Assembly: GCA_903927495.1 (NCBI GenBank)
Contig: CAIYNH010000456.1
Coordinates: 1-6,705, forward strand
Source: an uncultured beta proteobacterium
Lineage (GTDB): Bacteria > Pseudomonadota > Gammaproteobacteria > Burkholderiales > Burkholderiaceae_C
Length of the DNA stretch: 6,705 bases
Reading direction: 5' to 3'
A program made the position numbers and the translations under genes. The notes under the pieces were generated by a model, which had not been told where the DNA came from, searched no databases, and saw nothing but the letters and a program-made list of their open reading frames with translations. Of this stretch, positions 1 to 6,005 are shown one piece after another; the first letter of the stretch is position 1, and every line of letters begins with the position of its first letter.

Positions 1-1
1 C

Positions 2-559
2 CAGATCTTCCACGTGCTGCGTCGCCAGATGGTACGCAACCTGCGCAAGCCTTTGGTGATATTCACGCCCAAATCACTGTTGCGTCACAAAGATGCGGCA
101 TCGCCCTTGTCTGAGTTCACAAAGGGTTCTTTTCAGACCATCATTCCTGACCAAAAGGCACCTAAAGCTGAAAAGGTCAAACGCGTGGTGGCCTGCTCTG
201 GCAAGGTTTATTATGATCTGGCCAAGAAGCGTGAGGAAAAAGGCGTGGACGATGTTGTCATCCTTCGGGTTGAGCAGTTGTACCCGTTCCCACACAAAGC
301 CTTTGCCACTGAACTGAAAAAATACCCCAATGCAACTGAGGTGGTGTGGACCCAGGATGAGCCGCAAAATCAGGGTGCCTGGTTCTTCGTTCAGCACTAC
401 ATTCACGAAAACATGCTTGATGGTCAAAAGCTCGGGTACTCCGGCCGAGCCGCATCAGCCTCCCCGGCTGTCGGCTATGCACACTTGCATCAAGAACAGC
501 AAAAGTCGCTGGTGGAAGGTGCATTTGGCAAGCTCAAGGGCTTTATCCTGAGCAAGTAG
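2..559 (+). CDS. sucA: 2-oxoglutarate dehydrogenase E1 component, C-terminal part (5' end outside window)
   Basis: This is the E1 subunit of the 2-oxoglutarate dehydrogenase complex, a thiamine-diphosphate enzyme that decarboxylates 2-oxoglutarate and passes the succinyl group to the lipoyl arm of E2. Only the last 185 residues are present and the reading frame is open to the window edge, so the GTG at 14 is an internal codon and not a start. Visible family landmarks include HVLRRQM at the left edge, FTPKSLLRH, VACSGKVYYDL, RVEQLYPFPHKA, DEPQNQGAWFF and the near-terminal SGRAASASPAVGYAHLH, all typical of the C-terminal region of E1o. The protein ends in GKLKGFILSK with a TAG stop. The odhB gene follows after 90 bases on the same strand, as expected for a sucA-sucB operon. 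The reading frame shows no disruption. Assignment is from remembered family sequence. Confidence 0.96.
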   Translation, partial: QIFHVLRRQMVRNLRKPLVIFTPKSLLRHKDAASPLSEFTKGSFQTIIPDQKAPKAEKVKRVVACSGKVYYDLAKKREEKGVDDVVILRVEQLYPFPHKAFATELKKYPNATEVVWTQDEPQNQGAWFFVQHYIHENMLDGQKLGYSGRAASASPAVGYAHLHQEQQKSLVEGAFGKLKGFILSK

Positions 560-589
560 GACGGTCCGGAAACCGAATAAATTTTTCGC

Positions 590-617
590 CGGGTTCGGGG
601 TGCTTACCCCGACCCCG
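590..617 (+). promoter_or_regulatory. Strong GC-rich stem-loop in the sucA-odhB intergenic region
   Basis: The left arm (590-601) and right arm (606-617) can pair over 12 positions with one T/C mismatch (594/613) around a GCTT loop at 602-605. The core CGGGGT/ACCCCG is perfect. No T-run follows directly: the nearest is five T at 633-637, 15 bases past the stem, so this does not look like a standard intrinsic terminator. It sits 32 bases before the odhB start. A role as an mRNA-stabilising, processing or attenuation element is inference; only the inverted repeat is seen. Confidence 0.55.
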
Positions 618-649
618 CAGAACTCAAGATTATTTTTGAAAGAATTGAT

Positions 650-1894
650 ATGGCACTCATAGAAGTCAAAGTTCCGCAACTCTCAGAATCCGTGGCTGAG
701 GCCACGCTGTTGCAATGGAAGAAAAGAGTTGGTGATGCGGTTGCTGTGGACGAAATCCTGATTGATGTGGAAACCGACAAAGTGGTGCTGGAAGTTCCAG
801 CACCGGCTGCCGGTGTGATTGTTGAAATTTTGGTGGTTGATGGCAGCACAGTCGCGGCAGAGCAGCTGATTGCCCGAATTGACACCGAAGCCAAGGCGGG
901 TGCTGTAGCGTCGCCTGCAGCGGTTGCAACCCCAGCGGATGCCGCAGCGCCAGCGGCACCGTCCTCAGGTGGTTCAATGGCAGGCGTTGCCATGCCTGCA
1001 GCTGCCAAGCTGATGGCTGACAACCAGTTGGCTACCGGCTCTGTGGCCGGGACTGGCAAAGACGGTCGGGTTACCAAGGGCGATGTACTGGCGGTTGTTG
1101 CTGCTCCTAAGGTAGTAGCTGCTCCTGCAATGCCAGCAAAGGCTGTAGCCACTTATTTGCCTCAAGTGGCAGCCCCGGCGGTAAGCTTGGGCGAGCGCCC
1201 CGAGCAGCGCGTGCCGATGAGCCGTTTGCGCGCTCGTGTGGCCGAGCGTCTGCTTCAATCACAGAGCACGAATGCTATTTTGACGACGTTTAACGAAATC
1301 AATATGGCACCAGTCATGGACATGCGCAAGCGTATGCAAGACCGCTTCGAAAAAGAGCATGGTGTCAAACTGGGTTTTATGAGTTTCTTCGTCAAGGCAG
1401 CGGTACATGCGCTCAAGAAGTTCCCGGTACTAAATGCTTCGGTTGACGGCAATGACATTGTTTACCACGGCTACTTTGATGTGGGCATTGCCGTGGGTTC
1501 GCCGCGTGGCCTGGTCGTTCCGATCTTGCGCAACGCCGATCAAATGAGCTTTGCCGACATCGAGAAAAAAATCGCCGAGTTCGGTACCAAAGCCCGTGAT
1601 GGTAAATTGGGTATTGAAGAAATGACGGGTGGCACGTTCTCGATCAGCAATGGTGGCACCTTTGGCTCGATGATGTCCACTCCGATTATCAACCCACCTC
1701 AGTCAGCCATTCTTGGGGTTCATGCCACCAAGGACCGTGCCATGGTGGAAAACGGCCAGGTAGTGGTGCGCCCCATGAACTACTTTGCTATGAGCTATGA
1801 CCACCGCATCATCGACGGCCGTGAAGCCGTGCTGGGCTTGGTGGCCATGAAAGAAGCGCTGGAAGACCCTGCGCGTCTGCTGTTCGACATCTGA
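650..1894 (+). CDS. odhB (sucB): Dihydrolipoyllysine-residue succinyltransferase, E2 of 2-oxoglutarate dehydrogenase
   Basis: This 414-residue protein is the E2 core of the 2-oxoglutarate dehydrogenase complex and transfers succinyl from lipoamide to CoA in the cytoplasm. Domains in order: an N-terminal lipoyl domain (about 1-80) with the lipoylation motif ETDKVVLE, lysine 44; an Ala/Pro-rich flexible linker (about 83-108); a peripheral subunit-binding domain that docks E1/E3 (about 114-150, PAAAKLMAD through [12 protein letters not shown]); a second Ala/Pro linker (about 151-180); and the acyltransferase domain (about 185-414). The catalytic motif DHRIIDG is at 384-390, with His385 and Asp389. 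Length is close to the usual 400-420 residues. The ATG at 650 has a modest GAAAGAA ribosome-binding stretch just upstream, and the lipoyl domain begins at once ([14 protein letters not shown]), which fixes the start. A single lipoyl domain and the position after sucA favour succinyl- over acetyltransferase. Confidence 0.97.
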   Translation: MALIEVKVPQLSESVAEATLLQWKKRVGDAVAVDEILIDVETDKVVLEVPAPAAGVIVEILVVDGSTVAAEQLIARIDTEAKAGAVASPAAVATPADAAAPAAPSSGGSMAGVAMPAAAKLMADNQLATGSVAGTGKDGRVTKGDVLAVVAAPKVVAAPAMPAKAVATYLPQVAAPAVSLGERPEQRVPMSRLRARVAERLLQSQSTNAILTTFNEINMAPVMDMRKRMQDRFEKEHGVKLGFMSFFVKAAVHALKKFPVLNASVDGNDIVYHGYFDVGIAVGSPRGLVVPILRNADQMSFADIEKKIAEFGTKARDGKLGIEEMTGGTFSISNGGTFGSMMSTPIINPPQSAILGVHATKDRAMVENGQVVVRPMNYFAMSYDHRIIDGREAVLGLVAMKEALEDPARLLFDI

Positions 1895-1907
1895 TCAGAC
1901 TGGCCAG

Positions 1908-1955
1908 ACCCACCCGTTATGGCACGCGAAGCGTGCCTGCTGCGGTGGGTTTTTT
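1908..1955 (+). terminator. Compound intrinsic-terminator-like element between odhB and lpd
   Basis: An outer pair of arms, ACCCACC (1908-1914) and GGTGGGT (1944-1950), is perfectly complementary and the right arm runs into six T (1950-1955). Nested inside is a perfect 7-bp hairpin, GGCACGC (1921-1927) and GCGTGCC (1931-1937), with a GAA loop. The arrangement has the parts of a Rho-independent terminator with an additional internal stem. It starts 13 bases after the odhB stop and ends 22 bases before the lpd start, so full termination would separate lpd from sucA-odhB, while partial read-through would lower lpd expression. The structure is read from the sequence; termination strength is not known. 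Confidence 0.7.
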
Positions 1956-1977
1956 CAATTTATGGAATGGAATTTGT

Positions 1978-3405
1978 ATGAGTAAAAAATTTGACGTGAT
2001 CGTCATTGGCGGCGGTCCTGGCGGTTATATAGCCGCGATTCGGGCGGCCCAGTTGGGTAAAAACGTAGCCTGTATTGATGAGTGGAAAAACAGCAAGGGT
2101 GGCCCGGCACCGGGTGGAACCTGTACCAATGTGGGTTGCATTCCAAGCAAGGCACTGCTTCAATCGAGTGAGCACTTCGAGCAAGCCAGTCATCACTTTG
2201 CCGACCACGGCATTGAAGTCAAGGGTTTGACGATTGATGCCGCCAAGATGGTGGCCCGCAAGGATGCGGTGGTCAAGCAAAACAATGACGGCATCTTGTA
2301 CTTGTTCAAGAAGAACAAGGTGAGTTTTTTTCATGGTCGTGCGTCATTTGTCAAAGCGCTGGACGGTGGGTATGAAATCAAGGTGGCAGGTGCCGCCGAA
2401 GAGACGCTGACTGGTCAGAAGATCATTGTGGCGACTGGTTCCAACGCGCGTGCCTTGCCAGGTACACCCTTTGATGAGGTGCAAGTGTTGTCCAATGAAG
2501 GTGCCTTGGCGGTCACGCAAGTACCCAAGAAACTGGGCTTGATTGGCTCTGGGGTGATTGGTCTGGAAATGGGTTCGGTGTGGCGGCGTTTAGGTTCCGA
2601 AGTCACGATTCTGGAAGGCTTGCCTGACTTTTTGGGTGCGGTAGACCAGCAGATCGCCAAAGAGGCGCAAAAAGCTTTTGTAAAACAGGGCTTAAAAATC
2701 GAACTGGGCGTTAAAGTTGGCGACATCAAGGTCAATGAACATGGCGTAAGCGTCAACTGGATCAATGCCAAGGGTGAAGCAAACACCTTGGACGTGGACA
2801 AGTTGATCGTGTCAATCGGTCGGGTTCCCAACACCATTGGCTTGAATGCTGATGCTGTCGGTCTGAAACTAGACGAACGTGGTGCGATCGTTGTGGACGG
2901 TGATTGCCGCACGAACTTGCCTGGTGTGTGGGCGGTTGGCGATGTGGTGCGTGGCCCCATGTTGGCCCATAAAGCCGAAGAAGAAGGTGTGGCGGTGGCT
3001 GAGCGCATTGCCGGTCAACATGGTCACGTCAACTTCAACACCATCCCCTGGGTGATCTACACCAGCCCCGAGATCGCCTGGGTGGGGCGTACTGAGCAGC
3101 AACTCAAAGCTGATGGCGTGGCCTTTCGGGCGGGAACTTTCCCGTTTCTGGCCAATGGCCGAGCGCGCGCTCTGGGTGATACGACGGGCATGGTCAAGAT
3201 GCTGGCCGATGCCACCACGGACGAGATTTTGGGTGTTCACATCGTTGGTCCCATGGCCAGCGAGTTGATTGCAGAATGTGTAATGGCCATGGAGTTTCGT
3301 GCCAGCAGCGAAGACATTGCCCGCATTTGCCACGCCCACCCGTCTTTGAGTGAGTCCACCAAGGAAGCGGCGCTGGCGGTTGACAAGCGTACGCTTAATT
3401 TTTAA
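1978..3405 (+). CDS. lpd: Dihydrolipoyl dehydrogenase, E3 of 2-oxoglutarate dehydrogenase
   Basis: This 475-residue FAD flavoprotein reoxidises the dihydrolipoyl arm of E2 and reduces NAD+ in the cytoplasm. Seen in order: the FAD-binding Rossmann motif GGGPGG at 11-16; the redox-active disulfide in [15 protein letters not shown], Cys49 and Cys54; the NAD-binding motif GSGVIG at 190-195; the second FAD contact [16 protein letters not shown] at about 318-333; and the C-terminal dimerisation domain with the catalytic dyad in HAHPSLSE, His454 and Glu459. Length fits the family (about 470). The ATG at 1978 is chosen because the protein starts [13 protein letters not shown] and a GGAATGGAA stretch lies about 5 bases upstream; an upstream in-frame GTG at 1933 falls inside the terminator hairpin. 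The insert [12 protein letters not shown] before the first cysteine matches lpd proteins I remember from Burkholderiales. Position after odhB indicates an E3 dedicated to this complex, though E3 may serve several complexes. Confidence 0.97.
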   Translation: MSKKFDVIVIGGGPGGYIAAIRAAQLGKNVACIDEWKNSKGGPAPGGTCTNVGCIPSKALLQSSEHFEQASHHFADHGIEVKGLTIDAAKMVARKDAVVKQNNDGILYLFKKNKVSFFHGRASFVKALDGGYEIKVAGAAEETLTGQKIIVATGSNARALPGTPFDEVQVLSNEGALAVTQVPKKLGLIGSGVIGLEMGSVWRRLGSEVTILEGLPDFLGAVDQQIAKEAQKAFVKQGLKIELGVKVGDIKVNEHGVSVNWINAKGEANTLDVDKLIVSIGRVPNTIGLNADAVGLKLDERGAIVVDGDCRTNLPGVWAVGDVVRGPMLAHKAEEEGVAVAERIAGQHGHVNFNTIPWVIYTSPEIAWVGRTEQQLKADGVAFRAGTFPFLANGRARALGDTTGMVKMLADATTDEILGVHIVGPMASELIAECVMAMEFRASSEDIARICHAHPSLSESTKEAALAVDKRTLNF

Positions 3406-3411
3406 GTTAAT

Positions 3412-3462
3412 ATAAAAATAGCTTCTGAAGCTTACCTGGTAAGCGTTAGTAGCTATATTTAT
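3412..3462. repeat. Imperfect AT-rich palindrome of Comamonadaceae type between lpd and zapE
   Basis: Arms 3412-3435 and 3439-3462 are complementary over 24 positions apart from mismatches at 3417/3457, 3424/3450 and 3429/3445 and a G-T wobble at 3427/3447. The arms include AAAATAGCTTCTGAAGCTTA and TAAGCGTTAGTAGCTATA. I remember similar palindromes of the AATAGCTTCTAGCGCTTA or TAGCTGCTTGCGCTTA type as very abundant intergenic repeats in Rhodoferax, Polaromonas and Acidovorax relatives. Only one copy occurs in this window, so its repeat status cannot be confirmed here. It begins 6 bases after the lpd stop and could fold as a long hairpin at the end of the lpd message. Confidence 0.6.
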
Positions 3463-3481
3463 TATAGTAACTGGTGACGCT

Positions 3482-4579
3482 GTGACGGTAAAAAAAATCT
3501 ACCTGACTGAGTTGCAGGAGCGGGGCTATACGTCCGACCCGGCCCAGTTGCGTGCGGTGCAGGTGCTGGAGGCCTGTGCGCGTGAGTGGGCCAAGTTCCG
3601 TGAGCAGCGTTCCAATGCCTTCAAGAAACTGATCAATCGACCGCCCATTCCACGTGGCGTGTACATGTACGGTGGTGTAGGGCGAGGTAAGAGTTTTTTG
3701 ATGGACTGTTTTTACAGCGCAGTGCCGCTGAAGCGTAAAACTCGTTTGCACTTTCATGAGTTCATGCGCGAGGTGCACCGCGAATTGGCATCCATGCAGG
3801 GCACGGTCAACCCGTTGAACTTGCTTGCCAAGCGAATGGCAGAGAAATATCGGTTGATTTGCTTTGATGAGTTTCATGTGTCAGATGTGACCGATGCCAT
3901 GATTTTGGATCGGCTATTGAAAGCTCTGTTTGAGCAGGGTGTGGGTTTTGTGACGACCTCAAACTTCAAGCCAGATGACCTCTACCCGAACGGCTTGCAC
4001 CGAGACCGCATCCTGCCGGCGATTGCCTTGCTCAATGCGCGTCTGAATGTGATTAACGTTGACAATGGCACTGACTACCGAGGCAGGACCATGGAGCAGT
4101 TGGCTCTGTATCACACGCCCTTGGACGAGGCAGCGCAGGTCGCCATGCAAGATGCCTTTGACAGATTGGCAGAAACCCAGGACGAAGACCCGGTGCTGCA
4201 GATTGAAGCCAGAAAAATCCACGCACAGCGCAAAGCCGGCGGATTGGTATGGTTTGACTTCAAAACCTTGTGCGGTGGTCCACGCTCGCAAAATGATTAC
4301 CTCGAAATTGCCACCCAGTTTCACACGGTATTGCTCAGCGATGTGCCCAATATGCCGCCGCGAATGGCGGCTGAGGCGAGGCGCTTTACCTGGCTGGTTG
4401 ATGTTCTGTATGACCGACGGGTGAAGCTGATTCTGTCGGCAGCAGTACCTGTTGAGCAGTTGTACACCGAAGGACTGATGGTCACTGAGTTCGCGCGTAC
4501 CGTCTCACGTCTCAATGAAATGCAGTCCAGTGAATTTCTTGCGCTGGATCGCCGGGACGTGGACACTCGACTGACATGA
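3482..4579 (+). CDS. zapE: Cell division protein ZapE, AFG1-like P-loop ATPase
   Basis: This 365-residue protein belongs to the AFG1/ZapE family of AAA-like ATPases; E. coli ZapE associates with the divisome and destabilises FtsZ polymers at late division or under stress. Visible motifs: Walker A GGVGRGKS at 64-71, preceded by RGVYMYGG; RLHFHEFM at 88-95; Walker B LICFDEF at 125-131 followed by HVSDVTDAM; the sensor-like TTSN at 158-161 leading into PDDLYPNGLHRDRILPAI; and the C-terminal signature VSRLNEMQSSEFL at 341-353. Length is near E. coli ZapE (about 375). The GTG at 3482 is the only ATG, GTG or TTG start after the in-frame TAA at 3440, with a weak GGTGA four bases upstream. The last codons overlap the next gene by four bases. 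Its promoter is unclear: it may be read through from lpd or start within the preceding palindrome region. Confidence 0.95.
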   Translation: MTVKKIYLTELQERGYTSDPAQLRAVQVLEACAREWAKFREQRSNAFKKLINRPPIPRGVYMYGGVGRGKSFLMDCFYSAVPLKRKTRLHFHEFMREVHRELASMQGTVNPLNLLAKRMAEKYRLICFDEFHVSDVTDAMILDRLLKALFEQGVGFVTTSNFKPDDLYPNGLHRDRILPAIALLNARLNVINVDNGTDYRGRTMEQLALYHTPLDEAAQVAMQDAFDRLAETQDEDPVLQIEARKIHAQRKAGGLVWFDFKTLCGGPRSQNDYLEIATQFHTVLLSDVPNMPPRMAAEARRFTWLVDVLYDRRVKLILSAAVPVEQLYTEGLMVTEFARTVSRLNEMQSSEFLALDRRDVDTRLT

Positions 4580-5202
4580 AAATAGAGCGGTTACTTTGGG
4601 CGCTGTTGCTGCTCGCTCTGGAACTCCGGGCGCAAGGGATCGAGGTCGAAAATGTTCCGCTTGTCAGCGCCCCGTTTCAAGCAAATGCCGAGCGCTTGGT
4701 CATTCAGACACAACGAACCCAGTATGAGACGGCATACCGTCAGTCAGAGGCTATCTGTTACGCCAGATTTGCGGTGTCAGATTGTCTCCGTGATGCCAGA
4801 ACCATCAGGCGGCTTGCGATGGATGAACTAAGGCGTCAGGAAGTGCTTTTGAATGATCAGGAGCGGCGTGCCAAGGCGGTTCAAGAACTTGATCGTATTC
4901 AAGAAAATACTTCACCTTTCAGGCAGGAAGAGGCCGATCTACAGCGTCTGCAGGCGCAGCGTGAGCAGCAGGAGAGGCAGATCCGCGCAGATGAGAAACG
5001 TTTAGTGCAGACTAAATCAATTTCTGCTGACGCTGCAAAACAGGTTGATGCGCCACACAGTGCGGCTGAACTACTGATGCAACAGCAGCGCTTTGAGCAA
5101 AAATTGCAGGAAGCCAGGCAACACAAACTTGACAAGGAAAAGAGCCTTGGTGGGCAGTCGGGCGCTGCTTCAAAAACCCTGCCAGTACCCTCGGGATTTT
5201 GA
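4576..5202 (+). CDS. Hypothetical exported coiled-coil protein translationally coupled to zapE
   Basis: I do not recognise a named family for this 208-residue protein. Residues 1-19 look like a Sec signal peptide: MKIER, then the hydrophobic stretch LLWALLLLALEL and a possible cleavage after Ala19 (LRA|QG), implying a periplasmic location. Residues about 36-145 are rich in Gln, Arg and Glu with heptad-like spacing and are probably a long alpha-helical coiled coil; 165-190 is a second such segment. The only two cysteines, Cys61 and Cys70 in AICYARFAVSDCL, flank a short segment and could form a disulfide after export. The tail (192-208) is low in structure and ends in TLPVPSGF. Its ATG shares the ATGA overlap with the zapE stop at 4576-4579, implying translational coupling. 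Homologues next to zapE in other Burkholderiales seem likely from memory, but this was not checked. A real gene is supported by the signal peptide, coupling and reading-frame length. Confidence 0.8.
   Translation: MKIERLLWALLLLALELRAQGIEVENVPLVSAPFQANAERLVIQTQRTQYETAYRQSEAICYARFAVSDCLRDARTIRRLAMDELRRQEVLLNDQERRAKAVQELDRIQENTSPFRQEEADLQRLQAQREQQERQIRADEKRLVQTKSISADAAKQVDAPHSAAELLMQQQRFEQKLQEARQHKLDKEKSLGGQSGAASKTLPVPSGF
5171..5201. terminator. Possible bidirectional terminator hairpin at the convergent junction
   Basis: CAAAAACCC (5171-5179) and GGGATTTTG (5193-5201) pair over nine positions with one A/A mismatch and a 13-base loop. The plus-strand read ends in four T and the minus-strand read in five T, as in short bidirectional terminators. 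The element lies within the last codons of the exported-protein gene, ending on its TGA stop, and lies 24 bases beyond the phosphatase stop on the other strand. No better candidate is visible in the 22-base gap. The stem has only eight pairs and three G-C pairs, so this is a weak call. Confidence 0.3.
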
Positions 5203-5224
5203 AGTCTGCTCAGGATCAGAACTG

Positions 5225-6001
5225 CTAAGGGGGCGGAGCTATCCCAAGTGGTTCGAGTTTTACGATTACCAGCGATAAATTGTCGCCGCTGCCTTTGGCT
5301 CTGGATCTGGCTTTTTGAATTAAAAATTCGGTAGCTTCGCGTGGCGAAAGTGTGGAAAGAACTGAGCCCAGTTCGGCATCGTTGAAGTAATGCCAAACAC
5401 CATCGCTGCAGGCCAGCAGAACGTCACCAGCCCGCAGTCGGGGTATGAAATGAACGTCCATGGGGGGTTCTTTTTCAGTGCCCAGACAGCCCATCAGGAT
5501 ATTGGCTTTGGGATGGAAGTTGGCTTGTTCCTCGGTAATTTCACCGCGATCAACCAGTAACTGAACGTAGGAGTGGTCGAGTGTTCTTCTGGTCAACTTT
5601 TTACCGTGATAGTGATATATCCGTGAATCTCCAGCGTGGGCCCAATAACAATCGCCACCAGGATTGATCAGAAAAGCCACGATGGTACTGTGCGGTTCTT
5701 CTTCGGCGGAAATGGCGGTGAGCTTGATGACGGTATGCGCCTCCTCAAGCACTTGTTTGAGGGTGGCCACGGCATCGTCAGTTTCTGGGTCATAGCGTTC
5801 AAACAACTGCCTGGCTGTCAACATCACTTGGTCCGATGCTTTGCGACCACCACTGCGGCCACCCATGCCATCAGCCAGCACGGCCAAAATACAGCCTTTG
5901 ATGCGTGGGTGACTGAGCAAGGCGACTTGGTCTTGCTGGTACTCGCGGTCACCCTTGTGTATTCCGGTGGAGGCCGTCAGCCGGTAACCTTTGGAGGTCA
6001 T
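5225..6001 (-). CDS. PP2C-family protein serine/threonine phosphatase
   Basis: This 258-residue soluble protein is a metal-dependent PPM/PP2C phosphatase, expected to remove phosphate from serine or threonine in the cytoplasm. Motifs in order: GDREYQQD at 17-24 (counterpart of RxxNQD, metal-side Asp24); LADGMGG at 42-48 with Asp44; AGDSRIY at 123-129; a flap-like region with LLVDRGEITEEQA and HPKANILMGCLGT (about 148-174); CSDGVW at 198-203 with Asp200; and SGDNLSLVIVKL at 238-249 with Asp240. The core metal-binding aspartates are all present. Two motifs differ from the usual: Gln replaces the Asn of RxxNQD, and the MGTT strand reads PHST. No signal peptide, membrane segment or extra domain is seen. 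The ATG at 6001 lies 4 bases past the bamD stop with GGTGAGAG before it, so the gene is probably cotranscribed with bamD. The kinase it opposes is not in the window. The family call is firm; the substrate is unknown. Confidence 0.93.
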   Translation of the reverse strand: MTSKGYRLTASTGIHKGDREYQQDQVALLSHPRIKGCILAVLADGMGGRSGGRKASDQVMLTARQLFERYDPETDDAVATLKQVLEEAHTVIKLTAISAEEEPHSTIVAFLINPGGDCYWAHAGDSRIYHYHGKKLTRRTLDHSYVQLLVDRGEITEEQANFHPKANILMGCLGTEKEPPMDVHFIPRLRAGDVLLACSDGVWHYFNDAELGSVLSTLSPREATEFLIQKARSRAKGSGDNLSLVIVKLEPLGIAPPP

Positions 6002-6005
6002 GCTC

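Noticed and set aside
604..1152. A 182-codon open frame on the minus strand opposite odhB.
   Set aside because: It is Ala/Thr/Ser-rich and mirrors the Ala/Pro-rich linkers of E2; it is a compositional shadow of a certain gene.
1933..1977. In-frame GTG that would extend lpd by 15 residues.
   Set aside because: It lies inside the terminator-like hairpin, gives residues not seen in lpd proteins, and the ATG at 1978 has a ribosome-binding site and the family N-terminus.
2415..3008. A 197-codon minus-strand frame opposite lpd.
   Set aside because: Its translation has no recognisable domain and lies fully within lpd, whose motifs are all intact.
3385..3396. Perfect 12-base palindrome AAGCGTACGCTT.
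   Set aside because: One or two such palindromes are expected by chance in a window of this size, and it encodes part of the conserved lpd C-terminus.
3380..3408. Perfect TTGACA (3380-3385) near the end of lpd as a zapE promoter.
   Set aside because: At 17-base spacing the -10 would be TAAGTT, only 3/6, and better AT-rich boxes are too far (21-25 bases); the hexamer lies in coding sequence.
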